From NCBI RefSeq assembly GCF_003072505.1, contig NZ_NTGB01000001.1:1004820-1068819 (forward strand): a DNA stretch of 64,000 nucleotides. The letters are read 5' to 3'. The first letter of the stretch is position 1, and every line of letters begins with the position of its first letter. Under the pieces are notes generated by a model. It saw only the letters and a list, made by a program, of their open reading frames with translations. It was not told the origin of the DNA and searched no databases. The translations under genes and the position numbers were made by a program. This DNA is from Polynucleobacter rarus (lineage in GTDB: Bacteria > Pseudomonadota > Gammaproteobacteria > Burkholderiales > Burkholderiaceae). This document shows positions 36,129 through 46,846 of the stretch, one piece after another.

Positions 36129-38321
36129 ATGAGTAATGATGACGGTGTTTCACGGGATTGGCCTAAGGTCGAAGGTGTAAAAGTGGAAGATTGGAAGAAG
36201 TTAGCCAATAAATCAGCCCCCAATCAAGACTCATCACAATTAGGCTGGCAAACCCCCGATGGCATTCATTTAAAGGCGCTTTACACAGCTAAAGATACTC
36301 AAGACCTACCATTTACAAATACCTTACCCGGATTTGCTCCATTTATTCGAGGTCCCCAAGCAACCATGTACTCCGTTCGTCCTTGGACAATCCGCCAATA
36401 CGCGGGATTTTCTACTGCAGAAGAGTCAAACGAGTTTTATCGTAAATCTCTTGCGGCAGGTGGTCAAGGGGTATCGGTCGCTTTTGATTTGCCAACTCAC
36501 CGGGGATATGACTCAGATCATCCTAGAGTAACTGGAGATGTTGGTAAAGCCGGTGTAGCCATCGATACCGTCGAAGATATGAAAATCTTATTTAATCAAA
36601 TCCCATTAGATAAAGTTTCAGTATCAATGACGATGAATGGGGCAGTTCTACCCGTTTTAGCTGGATATATTGTGGCCGCTGAAGAACAGGGCGTAGCGAT
36701 AAACTTACTTTCAGGAACTATTCAAAATGATATTTTGAAAGAGTTTATGGTCCGTAACACGTACATATATCCACCAGAACCTTCAATGAGAATTATTGGC
36801 GATATTATTGAATTTACTTCCCAAAAAATGCCAAAGTTTAATTCCATCTCGATTTCTGGCTATCACATGCAAGAGGCAGGTGCGAATCAATCTTTAGAAC
36901 TTGCATTCACTCTAGCAGACGGTAAAGAATACGTTAAGACGGCTCTTGCTAAGGGATTGGATGTTGATGAGTTTGCTGGTCGTTTATCTTTCTTCTTTGC
37001 CATTGGCATGAATTTCTATTTAGAGATAGCAAAGTTGAGAGCGGCTCGGTTACTTTGGTGGCGAATTATGAGTGAATTCTCTCCTAAAAATCCTAAGTCT
37101 TTAATGTTGCGAACCCATTGCCAGACTTCTGGTTGGTCTTTAACCGAACAAGACCCCTACAATAATGTCGTTAGGACAACCGTTGAAGCGATGGCTGCTG
37201 TTTTTGGTGGAACACAATCTTTGCACACGAATTCATTTGATGAGGCAATTGCACTTCCAACAGAATTCTCTGCTCGTATTGCCAGAAATACACAATTAAT
37301 TATTCAAGAAGAAACACACATTACCAGCGTTGTAGATCCATGGGCTGGCTCTTATATGATGGAAAAGTTAACCCAAGAAATGGCAGATAAAGCTTGGGAA
37401 ATTATTCAAGAGGTTGAGGCAATGGGTGGTATGACTAAAGCGGTGGATAGCGGCTGGGCTAAGTTGAAAATTGAAGCTGCTGCAGCTGAAAAGCAAGCCA
37501 ATATTGACTCAGGTAAGGATGTGATTGTTGGGGTTAATAAATATCAATTAACAGAGCAAGATGATCTTGAAGTACGAGAAGTTGATAACAATAAAGTTCG
37601 TGAATCCCAAGTGCTTCGCTTGAAAGAAATCAAAGCAAACAGAGATAGTCAAGCTGTGGAAAAAGCTTTAGAGGCAATAACCTCAGCTGCTCAAAGTGGT
37701 GATGGTAATTTATTAGATTTAACCGTGCAGGCGATGCGACTGAGGGCTACAGTTGGGGAGGTTTCAGATGCACTTGAGTCAATTTATGGACGACACCGGG
37801 CTGATACACAAAAGGTCACTGGAGTCTACGCTAGAGTCTATGATTCTGCTGAGGGTTGGGAGAAGCTACAACAAGAAATTAACCAATTTGCAGAAGATTT
37901 TGGTCGCAGGCCAAGGGTGATGATTGCTAAACTAGGGCAAGATGGGCACGATCGTGGCGCAAAAGTAGTTGCGACCGCTTATGCTGATTTAGGGTTTGAT
38001 GTGGATATGGGTGTTCTATTTCAGACCCCTGCAGAATGTGCAAGACAAGCAATTGAAAATGATGTTCATGCTGTCGGAGTTTCGACTTTAGCAGCTGGTC
38101 ACAAAACATTGGTACCTGAGATCATCGCTGAATTAAGGCGTCAAGGCGGCGAGGATATTGTGGTTTTTGTGGGCGGAGTTATCCCAAGGCAGGATTATCA
38201 ATTTTTATATGAAGCAGGAGTTCAGGGAATTTACGGGCCAGGTACTCCGATACCGGCTTCAGCAAAAGATGTTTTAGAAAGAATTCGAGAACATCTAGTT
38301 AGCCAACAATCTTTAGATTAA
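36129..38321 (+). CDS. scpA: Methylmalonyl-CoA mutase
   Basis: This 730-residue single-chain mutase converts (R)-methylmalonyl-CoA to succinyl-CoA with adenosylcobalamin. The catalytic barrel has [18 protein letters not shown] and [16 protein letters not shown], the usual acyl-CoA-binding signatures. The C-terminal B12 domain has [20 protein letters not shown], whose DxHxxG motif (about 605-610) supplies the cobalt-binding histidine. AAAAGG precedes the ATG. It leads the operon mutase-meaB-pccB-pccA-VOC. No cobalamin riboswitch is visible upstream. Confidence 0.95.
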   Translation: MSNDDGVSRDWPKVEGVKVEDWKKLANKSAPNQDSSQLGWQTPDGIHLKALYTAKDTQDLPFTNTLPGFAPFIRGPQATMYSVRPWTIRQYAGFSTAEESNEFYRKSLAAGGQGVSVAFDLPTHRGYDSDHPRVTGDVGKAGVAIDTVEDMKILFNQIPLDKVSVSMTMNGAVLPVLAGYIVAAEEQGVAINLLSGTIQNDILKEFMVRNTYIYPPEPSMRIIGDIIEFTSQKMPKFNSISISGYHMQEAGANQSLELAFTLADGKEYVKTALAKGLDVDEFAGRLSFFFAIGMNFYLEIAKLRAARLLWWRIMSEFSPKNPKSLMLRTHCQTSGWSLTEQDPYNNVVRTTVEAMAAVFGGTQSLHTNSFDEAIALPTEFSARIARNTQLIIQEETHITSVVDPWAGSYMMEKLTQEMADKAWEIIQEVEAMGGMTKAVDSGWAKLKIEAAAAEKQANIDSGKDVIVGVNKYQLTEQDDLEVREVDNNKVRESQVLRLKEIKANRDSQAVEKALEAITSAAQSGDGNLLDLTVQAMRLRATVGEVSDALESIYGRHRADTQKVTGVYARVYDSAEGWEKLQQEINQFAEDFGRRPRVMIAKLGQDGHDRGAKVVATAYADLGFDVDMGVLFQTPAECARQAIENDVHAVGVSTLAAGHKTLVPEIIAELRRQGGEDIVVFVGGVIPRQDYQFLYEAGVQGIYGPGTPIPASAKDVLERIREHLVSQQSLD

Positions 38322-38340
38322 TTAACAGCCTATCAATCGA

Positions 38341-39363
38341 ATGCTCCTAACAGACGAAGAGTTGTTTTCGCAACTAATCAGTAAAGATACCAAAAGTATC
38401 CTGCTGAAAAGAAGAGCTATTGCAAAATTAATTACTTTATTTGAATCTACCCGATTGGACCATCGAAAAAGAGCCGATGGTTTATTACAGCGAATGCTAC
38501 CAATGACTGGCAAATCCTTAAGGATTGGTATTTCAGGAGTTCCTGGTGTTGGAAAATCTACTTTAATTGAAACTTTTGGTATTTATTTAATTGAAAAAGG
38601 TTTTAAGGTAGCTGTACTTGCAATTGATCCATCTTCAACCATTTCGGGTGGATCTATTCTCGGTGATAAAACCCGAATGGAAAAACTATCTGTTAACGAG
38701 CATGCCTATATTCGTCCTAGTCCATCCTCTGGAAATTTAGGAGGGGTGGCAGAAAAGACCCGCGAGGCAATACTGGTGCTTGAAGCAGCAGGCTTTGACC
38801 TCATCATTGTAGAAACTGTTGGAGTGGGTCAAAGTGAAATCGCCGTGTCAAAAATGACAGATATTTTTGTTTTATTGCAATTACCCAACGCGGGTGATGA
38901 TCTACAAGCCATCAAAAAAGGGGTGATGGAAGTAGCAGATTTGGTGCTCATTAATAAATCTGATATTGATTTGAATGCGGCAACTCGTGCGCAAGCCCAT
39001 ATCAAAAGCTCTCTGCGAATTTTTGGTTATCAAGGCAACCCCCACCATCAGTTGCATGATCAAGAGGTTTGGCATCCTGATGTGATGTGTATTAGTGCCT
39101 TAGATGAAAAGCAAATTGATTCATTTTGGCAGTTGATTCTTAACTTTGAAAAAATTCAAAAGAAGAATGGTCGTTTCACAGCCCGAAGAGCTCAACAATC
39201 TTTAGCATGGTTAGATGATCAGATTAATCAAAGCTTAAAAGTTTTATTTAAAACGCATCCCGGCGTGCAAGATAAATACTTGCAGTATCAAGCGGATGTT
39301 CATTTAGGTTTATTAGATCCATCGGTTGCTGCGAGAAGTTTATTAGAAATTTTTAAGCATTAA
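38341..39363 (+). CDS. meaB: MeaB, GTPase chaperone of methylmalonyl-CoA mutase (ArgK family)
   Basis: This 340-residue G3E GTPase protects and reloads cobalamin in the mutase. Walker A is GISGVPGVGKSTLIETFG (about 60-77). DPSSTISGGSILGDKTRMEKL is the switch region, VETVGVGQSE the G3 region and LINKSDID the guanine-specificity motif. It starts 19 bases after the mutase stop with no obvious ribosome site, so coupled translation is likely. Old annotations call this family ArgK or LAO/AO transport kinase. Confidence 0.95.
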   Translation: MLLTDEELFSQLISKDTKSILLKRRAIAKLITLFESTRLDHRKRADGLLQRMLPMTGKSLRIGISGVPGVGKSTLIETFGIYLIEKGFKVAVLAIDPSSTISGGSILGDKTRMEKLSVNEHAYIRPSPSSGNLGGVAEKTREAILVLEAAGFDLIIVETVGVGQSEIAVSKMTDIFVLLQLPNAGDDLQAIKKGVMEVADLVLINKSDIDLNAATRAQAHIKSSLRIFGYQGNPHHQLHDQEVWHPDVMCISALDEKQIDSFWQLILNFEKIQKKNGRFTARRAQQSLAWLDDQINQSLKVLFKTHPGVQDKYLQYQADVHLGLLDPSVAARSLLEIFKH

Positions 39364-39390
39364 AAAGTAAATAATTTAGGAGGAGATAGA

Positions 39391-40923
39391 TTGAACGATA
39401 TTATTCGACAATTAGAGGCTAAAAGAGAACAAGCCTATTTAGGCGGTGGCCAAAAACGGATTCATGCTCAACATAGCAAAGGTAAGTTAACCGCTCGTGA
39501 GCGAATTGAACTATTAATCGACGAGGGTTCCTTTGAAGAGTGGGACATGTTTGTTGAGCATCGTTGTACTGATTTTGGTATGGCAGATGAAACTATTCCC
39601 AGTGATGGCGTGGTCACTGGATACGGCATGATTAATGGTCGCTTAGTATTTGTCTTCTCACAAGATTTCACTGTATTTGGAGGCTCTCTCTCTGAGGCGC
39701 ATGCCGAAAAAATTTGTAAGGTTATGGATCAAGCGATGAAAGTTGGAGCTCCCATCATTGGTCTTAATGATTCAGGTGGTGCTAGGATTCAAGAAGGAGT
39801 TGCATCGCTTGGTGGTTATGCTGAAATCTTTCAACGTAATGTAATGGCTTCTGGAGTGATTCCTCAGATTTCTTTGATCATGGGTCCCTGTGCCGGTGGA
39901 GCTGTTTATTCTCCAGCACTGACAGACTTTATTTTTATGGTCAAAGATAGCTCCTATATGTTTGTAACTGGCCCAGAAGTTGTTAAAACAGTGACGCATG
40001 AGGAAGTGACTGCCGAGGAGCTGGGCGGAGCTTTAACTCATTCGACAAAGTCAGGTGTCTGTGATCGCGTGTTTGAGAACGATATTGAAGCGATCATGAT
40101 GTTGAGAAGATTCTTCAATTATCTGCCTCTTTCTAATCGAGAATCTGCACCGCATCGTCCTAGTACCTCTATTTCAGAGCGTTTAGATTATTCCTTAGAC
40201 ACATTAGTTCCGTCTAATCCGAATAAAGCATATGACATGATGGAGTTGATCCATAAAACAATAGATGATGCTGACTTTTTTGAAATTCAACCTGACTATG
40301 CCAAAAACATCATTATTGGATTCGCAAGAGTTGATGGTCAAACAGTTGGCATTGTCGCTAATCAACCTCTCGTTCTAGCTGGTTGTTTAGATATTAAGTC
40401 CTCAATTAAAGCAGCCAGATTTGTCCGTTTTTGTGATGCCTTTAATATTCCGATTGTGACTTTTGTAGATGTGCCAGGATTTATGCCAGGAACCGCTCAA
40501 GAATATGGTGGAATTATCAAGCATGGAGCTAAATTATTATTTGCTTATGCGGAATGTACAGTTCCCAAAATAACTGTAATTACACGTAAAGCATACGGCG
40601 GTGCCTATGATGTGATGTCATCTAAGCATTTACGGGGCGATGTGAACTTTGCATGGCCTTCTGCTGAAATTGCTGTTATGGGTCCTAAAGGTGCCGTTGA
40701 AATTATTTTTAGAGAAGAAAAAGGTGATCCAGGAAAACTAGCTGAAAGGGAAGCCGAGTATAAGAGTAAATTTGCTAATCCTTTTGTAGCGAGCCGAAGA
40801 GGGTACATCGATGATGTGATCATGCCGCATGAGACTCGTAAAAGAATTTCTAGATCATTAGTGATGCTGAAGAGCAAAGAACTAGAAAACCCTTGGCGTA
40901 AACACAACAACATTCCTCTTTGA
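39391..40923 (+). CDS. pccB: Propionyl-CoA carboxylase β subunit (carboxyltransferase)
   Basis: This 510-residue acyl-CoA carboxyltransferase moves CO2 from biotin to propionyl-CoA. The two crotonase-fold halves are intact. The first has [23 protein letters not shown] and [16 protein letters not shown]; the second has [22 protein letters not shown] and [16 protein letters not shown]. The start is TTG, supported by a strong TTAGGAGG seven bases upstream. It lies between meaB and pccA. A pure acetyl-CoA carboxylase role is unlikely given the context. Confidence 0.95.
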   Translation: MNDIIRQLEAKREQAYLGGGQKRIHAQHSKGKLTARERIELLIDEGSFEEWDMFVEHRCTDFGMADETIPSDGVVTGYGMINGRLVFVFSQDFTVFGGSLSEAHAEKICKVMDQAMKVGAPIIGLNDSGGARIQEGVASLGGYAEIFQRNVMASGVIPQISLIMGPCAGGAVYSPALTDFIFMVKDSSYMFVTGPEVVKTVTHEEVTAEELGGALTHSTKSGVCDRVFENDIEAIMMLRRFFNYLPLSNRESAPHRPSTSISERLDYSLDTLVPSNPNKAYDMMELIHKTIDDADFFEIQPDYAKNIIIGFARVDGQTVGIVANQPLVLAGCLDIKSSIKAARFVRFCDAFNIPIVTFVDVPGFMPGTAQEYGGIIKHGAKLLFAYAECTVPKITVITRKAYGGAYDVMSSKHLRGDVNFAWPSAEIAVMGPKGAVEIIFREEKGDPGKLAEREAEYKSKFANPFVASRRGYIDDVIMPHETRKRISRSLVMLKSKELENPWRKHNNIPL

Positions 40924-40947
40924 TGCATATTAATTAAGGATCAATTT

Positions 40948-42945
40948 ATGTTTGAAAAAATCTTAATCGCCAACCGCGGTGAAATTGCTTGCAGAATTAT
41001 TAGTACAGCAAAAAAAATGGGCATCAAAACAGTAGCTGTTTATTCAGATGCTGATCGTGAAGCCAAACATGTTGAATTAGCTGATGAGGCGGTTTATATC
41101 GGTCCAGCCCCTTCCAGAGAATCCTATTTGGTGATGGATAATATCTTACAAGCTTGTAAAGATACAGGGGCTAATGCCATTCATCCAGGCTACGGTTTTT
41201 TATCAGAGAACGAAGAATTCGCAAAACGAGTTGAAGAGGAGGGTTTAGTTTTTATCGGTCCCAAGCATTTTTCAATTGCCGCAATGGGCGATAAAATTGC
41301 TTCTAAAAAATTGGCGATGAAATCAAAAGTAAATACCATTCCAGGTTACAACGATGTCATTGAATCTACCGAACAAGCAGTTCAAATTGCGAATAGTATT
41401 GGTTATCCAGTGATGATTAAAGCATCTGCTGGTGGTGGTGGCAAAGGTCTTCGAGTTGCCTACTCAGATAAAGAGACGATTGAAGGTTTTTCTGCTTGTC
41501 AAAATGAGGCAAGAAACTCCTTTGGCGACGACCGAGTTTTTATTGAGAAATTTGTTGAAGAACCGCGTCACATCGAAATTCAAATCCTAGGTGATAGTTT
41601 TGGTAATGTGGTTTATCTGTGGGAAAGAGAATGCTCGATTCAAAGACGTCATCAGAAAGTGATTGAAGAAGCTCCTTCGCCCTTTATCAGTGAGCAAACA
41701 CGAAAAGCGATGGGCGAACAAGCAGTTGCTTTGGCTAAGGCGGTTCAATACCAGTCCGCTGGCACAGTAGAATTTGTGGTCGGCAAAGACCAGTCTTTTT
41801 ATTTTTTAGAAATGAATACTCGTCTGCAGGTTGAACATCCAGTTACCGAATTCATTACAGGCTTAGATTTGGTAGAGCAAATGATCCGAGTTGCGGCGGG
41901 TGAAAAATTGGGCTTTACTCAAGACGAAATAAAGAGAGATGGTTGGGCAATGGAGTGCCGTATTAATGCAGAAGATCCTTACCGACAGTTCTTACCCTCC
42001 ACAGGACGCCTGGTAAAGTATTCTCCTCCTCCAGAAGAAGGCGGGGTGCGGGTTGATACAGGTGTCTACGAAGGTGGTGAAATCCCCATGTTCTATGATT
42101 CGATGATTGCAAAATTGATCGTACACGCTGAAAACAGACCAGCAGCCATCTTAAAAATGCAAGACGCTTTAAATCAATTTGTCATTAAAGGGATCCATTC
42201 GAATATTCCTTTTCAGGGTGCACTCATGCAGCATCCAGATTTTCAAAGTGGTCATTTTCATACTGGGTTTATTGCGAACCATTTCCCAAATGGCTTTAAG
42301 GGAGCAGAGATCGACAGTGGTTTTCATGATTTCTTTTGCGCCATATCTACTTTTATCCATACAGCCTTTCTTGCCAGAGCTGCAAATATCTCAGGTCAGT
42401 TAGATGGGCATCAATTTCAAATACCGAATGAATTTGTCGTAGTCGAAGGCGAGAATGGTAAACAGTCTTATACTCCCGCTGTTAGGAATGTGAAGAGTGA
42501 AGTTTTTGAGGTCAATATTGCCAACAAAAATTTTGCGATTCAATCGAATTGGAATCCAGGGGAGCTCATTTTTAAGGGCACTGTAAATGCCCATCCTGTC
42601 ATCTTGCAAGTTGAAAGGTTTGGTCTGTTCTATCAATTATGTCATTCTGGTATGCAATTTAATGCCATGGTGATGAGTAAATCTGCAGCAAATCTCCAAA
42701 AGTTAATGCCATTTAAAGCTCCACCTGATTTATCAAAATTTTTACTATCTCCAATGCCTGGCTTACTAGTGAATATCGCAGTTAAAAAAGGACAGAAAGT
42801 ACAAGCAGGTGAGCGATTAGCCTCCATTGAGGCGATGAAAATGGAAAATGTCTTATTTGCTTCTCAAGATGCTGAGGTGCTTGATATTTTGGCTAATCAA
42901 GGAGAAAGTCTTGCTGTCGATCAACCTATTATTCAATTTAACTAA
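40948..42945 (+). CDS. pccA: Propionyl-CoA carboxylase α subunit (biotin carboxylase plus BCCP)
   Basis: The first 450 or so residues of this 665-residue protein are biotin carboxylase: ANRGEIACRIISTAKKMG, HPGYGFLSEN, the ATP-grasp KASAGGGGKGLRVAY, and LEMNTRLQVEHPVTE. A middle region of the BT type links to a C-terminal biotinyl domain with the biotin lysine in SIEAMKMENV (about residue 631). It carboxylates biotin at the expense of ATP and works with PccB. The 24-base gap and shared strand place it in the propionate operon. Confidence 0.95.
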   Translation: MFEKILIANRGEIACRIISTAKKMGIKTVAVYSDADREAKHVELADEAVYIGPAPSRESYLVMDNILQACKDTGANAIHPGYGFLSENEEFAKRVEEEGLVFIGPKHFSIAAMGDKIASKKLAMKSKVNTIPGYNDVIESTEQAVQIANSIGYPVMIKASAGGGGKGLRVAYSDKETIEGFSACQNEARNSFGDDRVFIEKFVEEPRHIEIQILGDSFGNVVYLWERECSIQRRHQKVIEEAPSPFISEQTRKAMGEQAVALAKAVQYQSAGTVEFVVGKDQSFYFLEMNTRLQVEHPVTEFITGLDLVEQMIRVAAGEKLGFTQDEIKRDGWAMECRINAEDPYRQFLPSTGRLVKYSPPPEEGGVRVDTGVYEGGEIPMFYDSMIAKLIVHAENRPAAILKMQDALNQFVIKGIHSNIPFQGALMQHPDFQSGHFHTGFIANHFPNGFKGAEIDSGFHDFFCAISTFIHTAFLARAANISGQLDGHQFQIPNEFVVVEGENGKQSYTPAVRNVKSEVFEVNIANKNFAIQSNWNPGELIFKGTVNAHPVILQVERFGLFYQLCHSGMQFNAMVMSKSAANLQKLMPFKAPPDLSKFLLSPMPGLLVNIAVKKGQKVQAGERLASIEAMKMENVLFASQDAEVLDILANQGESLAVDQPIIQFN

Positions 42946-42966
42946 ACTAGAAAAAACTGAAAATCT

Positions 42967-43434
42967 ATGAATCAACGACCATTCAAAATACTAGGGCTTC
43001 AACAAGTAGCAATTGGTGCCGAAAATAAAGACCATTTAAAAACCTTATGGGCTGATATGCTGGGTTTAGACTATAAGCTTACTTTTCGATCTGAACGCGA
43101 AAATGTGGATGAGGACATTTACACTTTGGGTGGCGGCGCTCATCCAATCGAGTTTGATTTAATGCAACCCATTGATCCTAATAAAAAGCCTGCGGTTCAT
43201 TTAACGCCCCTTAATCATATCGGTTTATGGGTCGACGATTTACCTGTCGCCGTTGAGTGGTTAACCCAGCAGGGTGTTCGTTTTGCTCCTGGGGGGATTC
43301 GGCGTGGTGGAGATGGTCACGATATCATTTTTATTCACCCAAAAAGTAATGATGAATTCCCTATTTCAGGCAGTGGTGTATTGATTGAATTGGTGCAAGC
43401 TCCTGAAGAGGTCATCAATAGCCACCAAGCATAA
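42967..43434 (+). CDS. VOC family protein, probable methylmalonyl-CoA epimerase
   Basis: This 155-residue glyoxalase-fold protein has metal-ligand candidates in [30 protein letters not shown] and [28 protein letters not shown] is the usual second-module start. It is encoded 21 bases after pccA in the methylmalonyl-CoA operon, where the (S)-to-(R) epimerase is the one missing enzyme, so that role is likely. A lactoylglutathione lyase label cannot be excluded by sequence alone. Confidence 0.8.
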   Translation: MNQRPFKILGLQQVAIGAENKDHLKTLWADMLGLDYKLTFRSERENVDEDIYTLGGGAHPIEFDLMQPIDPNKKPAVHLTPLNHIGLWVDDLPVAVEWLTQQGVRFAPGGIRRGGDGHDIIFIHPKSNDEFPISGSGVLIELVQAPEEVINSHQA

Positions 43435-43462
43435 TGACTCAAGGCATAATTGAAGTTTGATT

Positions 43463-43468
43463 TATAAT
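43463..43468 (+). promoter_or_regulatory. TATAAT -10 element candidate before aceB
   Basis: A perfect TATAAT lies 28 bases before the aceB start codon, in the 62-base gap after the VOC gene. I see no good -35 match at the right distance, so an independent aceB promoter is possible but not proven. Confidence 0.35.
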
Positions 43469-43496
43469 TATTTTTTTGCTCAACTTAGGAGAAACA

Positions 43497-45074
43497 ATGT
43501 CCCAATTGCCAAACGGAATGCAAATCCACGCTGAAGTCACCCCTGATTTTGCAACAGTTTTGACCCCAGAAGCTCTAGCTTTAGTTGCAAAGTTACACCA
43601 TACTTTTGAACCTCGTCGCCAAGAGTTACTTCAGTTGCGTGTTGAGAGAACAAAAAGTTTAGATGCTGGTGAAATTCCTGATTTTCTCCCTGAAACAGCA
43701 GCGATTCGTAATGGTGATTGGAAAATTGCTCCGATTCCTGAGGCACTTTTATGTCGTCGAGTTGAAATTACTGGTCCAGTTGATGCCAAGATGGTCATTA
43801 ATGCATACAATTCCGGTGCAGATTCCTACATGACTGACTTTGAGGACTCGAATAGCCCAAGCTGGTCGAACCAAATTCAAGGTCAAATTAATTTAAGAAG
43901 TGCCATTAAAAGAGAATTGACGCTCGAGCAAAATGGCAAAACATATGCTTTAAATGACAAAATTGCAGTGCTTCAAGTTCGTCCACGTGGATGGCATTTG
44001 GATGAAAAGCATGTAACGATTGATGGTAAGAGAGTCTCTGGCGGTATTTTCGATTTTGCCTTGTTCTTATTTCACAATGCTCGTGAACTATTAGCTCGCG
44101 GAGCAGGCCCTTATTTCTACCTACCAAAAATGGAAAGTCACTTAGAAGCGCGTTTATGGAACGACATCTTTGTGATGGCTCAGAATGAAATGGGTTTACC
44201 ACAAGGAACTATTAAAGCAACTGTCCTGATTGAAACGATTCTTGCTGCTTTTGAAATGGATGAAATTCTTTATGAACTTCGTGAGCATAGCGCAGGTTTA
44301 AATGCAGGACGTTGGGATTATATTTTCTCTTGCATTAAAAAGTTCAAAGTCGACAAAAACTTCTGCTTAGCGGATCGCGCAAAAGTCACAATGACAGCGC
44401 CGTTTATGCGTGCTTACGCCTTACTTTTATTAAAGACTTGTCACCATCGTGGTGCACCTGCGATTGGCGGTATGAGTGCTTTAATTCCGATCAAAAATGA
44501 TCCAGAGAAAAATGCAATTGCGATGGGTGGCATTATTTCTGATAAGAAACGTGATGCTGAAGATGGCTACGATGGTGGCTGGGTTGCTCATCCAGGACTC
44601 GTTGAGCCTGCCATGATTGAGTTCAAGAAGGTATTAGGCGACAAATTAAATCAGTTTGAAAAGCAAAAGCCCGAAGTATCAGTTGTTGCAGCTGATTTAT
44701 TGAATTTCCAACCTGAGGCGCCGATTACTGAATTTGGTTTACGGATGAACATTAACGTCGGTATTCATTATCTAGGCGCTTGGTTGGCTGGTAACGGTTG
44801 CGTACCGATTCATAACTTGATGGAAGATGCTGCGACTGCTGAAATTAGTCGCTCACAAGTTTGGCAATGGATTCGTTCACCCAAGGGTGTCTTGGATGAT
44901 GGTCGTAAAGTCACTGCTGAATTAGTTAAATCAATGATTCCAGAAGAGTTAGCAAAAATAACTGCATCAGGTGCTATTGGACACTTTGAGCGTGCTGCAG
45001 CAATTTTTGATGTGATGTCTACGGGCGAGAATTTCGAAGAGTTCTTAACCTTACCTTTATACGAAGAAATCTAA
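43497..45074 (+). CDS. aceB: Malate synthase A
   Basis: This protein of about 525 residues condenses glyoxylate with acetyl-CoA to malate. The form A signatures are present: SYMTDFEDSNSPSW, LQVRPRGWHLDEKH, KATVLIETILAAFEMDEILY and LNAGRWDYIFSCIKKF, plus the C-terminal LMEDAATAEISRSQVWQW. The ATG at 43497 has TTAGGAG upstream and is preferred to a TTG at 43476. It directly follows the propionate operon. Isocitrate lyase is not in the window. Confidence 0.96.
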   Translation: MSQLPNGMQIHAEVTPDFATVLTPEALALVAKLHHTFEPRRQELLQLRVERTKSLDAGEIPDFLPETAAIRNGDWKIAPIPEALLCRRVEITGPVDAKMVINAYNSGADSYMTDFEDSNSPSWSNQIQGQINLRSAIKRELTLEQNGKTYALNDKIAVLQVRPRGWHLDEKHVTIDGKRVSGGIFDFALFLFHNARELLARGAGPYFYLPKMESHLEARLWNDIFVMAQNEMGLPQGTIKATVLIETILAAFEMDEILYELREHSAGLNAGRWDYIFSCIKKFKVDKNFCLADRAKVTMTAPFMRAYALLLLKTCHHRGAPAIGGMSALIPIKNDPEKNAIAMGGIISDKKRDAEDGYDGGWVAHPGLVEPAMIEFKKVLGDKLNQFEKQKPEVSVVAADLLNFQPEAPITEFGLRMNINVGIHYLGAWLAGNGCVPIHNLMEDAATAEISRSQVWQWIRSPKGVLDDGRKVTAELVKSMIPEELAKITASGAIGHFERAAAIFDVMSTGENFEEFLTLPLYEEI

Positions 45075-45090
45075 GTAAACAACCGCTGTA

Positions 45091-45783
45091 ATGACCATTT
45101 TAGCCATCGATACAACCTCACAATGGTGTTCGGTGGCTATTTACTTGGATCAACAGAATTATTTTTTTAAGCATGAGCAACTCGGCAATACAGCTAGTCA
45201 ACGATTGCTCGATTTTGTTGCAGACGTTCTTGATCAAGCACAGCTCACACTAGAAGATATTTCTGCCTTTGCTTGTTCTCAAGGACCTGGGGCCTTTACT
45301 GGCATTAGATTAGGCATTGGTGTTTCGCAAGGTATCGCCTTTGCGCAAAATAAACCCCTGATTCCCATTTCTAGTCTTGATGGGATGCTTGCCCATACAT
45401 GGCTTACTCAGCCAGAGTTATTCCAAAATCAGCCTGTGACAGTTGCAATTGATGCTCGCATGAATCAAATGTATACAGGTGAATATCAGCAATATGAAGG
45501 AGATGTTCCTCATTGTATTGGTCCTATTCAAATACAGGATGATATTGCTCAATCCCAATCTGATCATAAATTACTGGTTTCTTATCAGTGCACCCAATAT
45601 GAATTATTTGGATCAGCATTTAAATCGGTAATTGAAGCTACGCCGCATGCCCTTGGGATTGCTTACCTTGCTAGTTTATTGAGTAACCTAGAGAGTTATT
45701 CACCCGAATATTGTCAGCCAATCTATGTTCGTGATAAGGTTGCTCAAACAACTCTTGAACGAACACAACTAAATTTGTCTTAA
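45091..45783 (+). CDS. tsaB: TsaB, tRNA threonylcarbamoyladenosine biosynthesis protein
   Basis: This 230-residue ASKHA-fold scaffold protein (YeaZ) works with TsaD and TsaE to make the t6A modification at position 37 of ANN-decoding tRNAs. The N-terminal ILAIDTTSQWCSVAIY and SQGPGAFTGIRLGIGVSQGIA are diagnostic. It starts 16 bases after aceB and is followed by rimI after seven bases, the common tsaB-rimI pairing. Confidence 0.95.
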   Translation: MTILAIDTTSQWCSVAIYLDQQNYFFKHEQLGNTASQRLLDFVADVLDQAQLTLEDISAFACSQGPGAFTGIRLGIGVSQGIAFAQNKPLIPISSLDGMLAHTWLTQPELFQNQPVTVAIDARMNQMYTGEYQQYEGDVPHCIGPIQIQDDIAQSQSDHKLLVSYQCTQYELFGSAFKSVIEATPHALGIAYLASLLSNLESYSPEYCQPIYVRDKVAQTTLERTQLNLS

Positions 45784-45790
45784 TTCAACC

Positions 45791-46282
45791 ATGGTGAATT
45801 TTCAATTTCGAATCATGCAAGCAGATGATTTAGAAGAGGTCTTAATAACTGAGACAAGTTCCCATTTGACACCGTGGAAAGAGCTTCATTTTTTAGACTG
45901 TATCGACTCAAATTATTGGAATTATGTATTGGTTGATTGCAATGCGCCATTTGCTTTAATCGGACACTGTGTAGTAATGCCAGGCTTTGAAGAGGCACAT
46001 TTGCTGAATATTACGATTCATCCAGACTATCGACGATTAGGGATTGCTAAAAAAGCGCTACAGGCTATTGAACAAACTTGCATTGAGAGAAATTTTGGCC
46101 GTATTCTTTTAGAAGTTAGACAAAGTAATGTAGAAGCAGTTTCTCTTTATCAAGCTGTAGGTTTTCAGCAGGTCGGTATTAGAAAGGGATATTATCCATT
46201 ACCATTGACTCATCAACAAAATGCTAGAGAAGATGCAATTGTGATGCAGAAAACCTTAACAACAAAAATCGATCTTTCATGA
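45791..46282 (+). CDS. rimI: RimI, ribosomal protein S18-alanine N-acetyltransferase
   Basis: This 163-residue GNAT enzyme acetylates the N-terminal alanine of ribosomal protein S18. The acetyl-CoA motif is HLLNITIHPDYRRLGIAKKAL (about 75-95), followed by ILLEVRQSNVEAVSLYQAVGF, which is highly characteristic of RimI. It overlaps the next gene by four bases (ATGA), so the two are translationally coupled. Confidence 0.94.
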   Translation: MVNFQFRIMQADDLEEVLITETSSHLTPWKELHFLDCIDSNYWNYVLVDCNAPFALIGHCVVMPGFEEAHLLNITIHPDYRRLGIAKKALQAIEQTCIERNFGRILLEVRQSNVEAVSLYQAVGFQQVGIRKGYYPLPLTHQQNAREDAIVMQKTLTTKIDLS

Positions 46283-46815
46283 ACCGTACTCAAATACTAA
46301 AAGAATTAGGAGTTACACCTTGGGTTTTAAAAACTCCTGACTCTAAGCCGTCTCAAGAGACTGAATCTGATGCGCCTCAACTCATCAAACCGGTTTCTCC
46401 AACCTTATCTAAACAAAATATCATGCCTTCCAAAGAGCTTAAACCTACCTGGATTATTGTGGCTAAAGCCAACGTGATTCAAACTCCCATATTCATTAAA
46501 ATTATTGCGACGATTAAAAAGTTTGGCGTTGATACTTTAACTTTAGAATTGAATCCATCAAATTGGCGACCCGAAGCTGTGCAGGGGGATTTAGTGATTG
46601 CGTTCGGTGACGGTGCCGCTCAGTTTTTCTCAAACGAACCCACCTCAGCACAAGAACTTCGAGAAATTATTTTTGAAACTCAAAACCATACAGGTGATGA
46701 TATTCCGGTCATCATTACGCATGATATTGAGGTGTTAAGGAATACCCCAATCAAGAAAAAAGAAGTATGGGATGACTTAGTCATGGCCCGCTCAGTATAT
46801 TTAGAAATGCACTGA
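46279..46815 (+). CDS. HolD-like / degenerate uracil-DNA glycosylase-like protein
   Basis: This 178-residue protein has no secure family. It begins ILKELGVTPWVLKTP, closely like the N-terminus of the DNA polymerase III ψ subunit HolD (LQQLGITQWSLRRP), and E. coli holD is also next to rimI. Its C-terminus, EVLRNTPIKKKEVWDDLVMAR, resembles both the end of HolD and the end of family 4 uracil-DNA glycosylases. It has no cysteine at all, so it lacks their Fe-S cluster, and the GExPG catalytic loop is missing. A low-complexity Pro/Ser linker spans residues 18-52. It is probably a non-catalytic clamp-loader-type protein; this is inference. Confidence 0.55.
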   Translation: MNRTQILKELGVTPWVLKTPDSKPSQETESDAPQLIKPVSPTLSKQNIMPSKELKPTWIIVAKANVIQTPIFIKIIATIKKFGVDTLTLELNPSNWRPEAVQGDLVIAFGDGAAQFFSNEPTSAQELREIIFETQNHTGDDIPVIITHDIEVLRNTPIKKKEVWDDLVMARSVYLEMH

Positions 46816-46846
46816 GACTCAAAAGATAACCCTGAGTTGATTACTA

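Noticed and set aside
39391..42945. pccB and pccA as acetyl-CoA carboxylase
   Set aside because: The context with methylmalonyl-CoA mutase, MeaB and a probable epimerase, and the PccA layout with fused BCCP, fit propionyl-CoA carboxylase.
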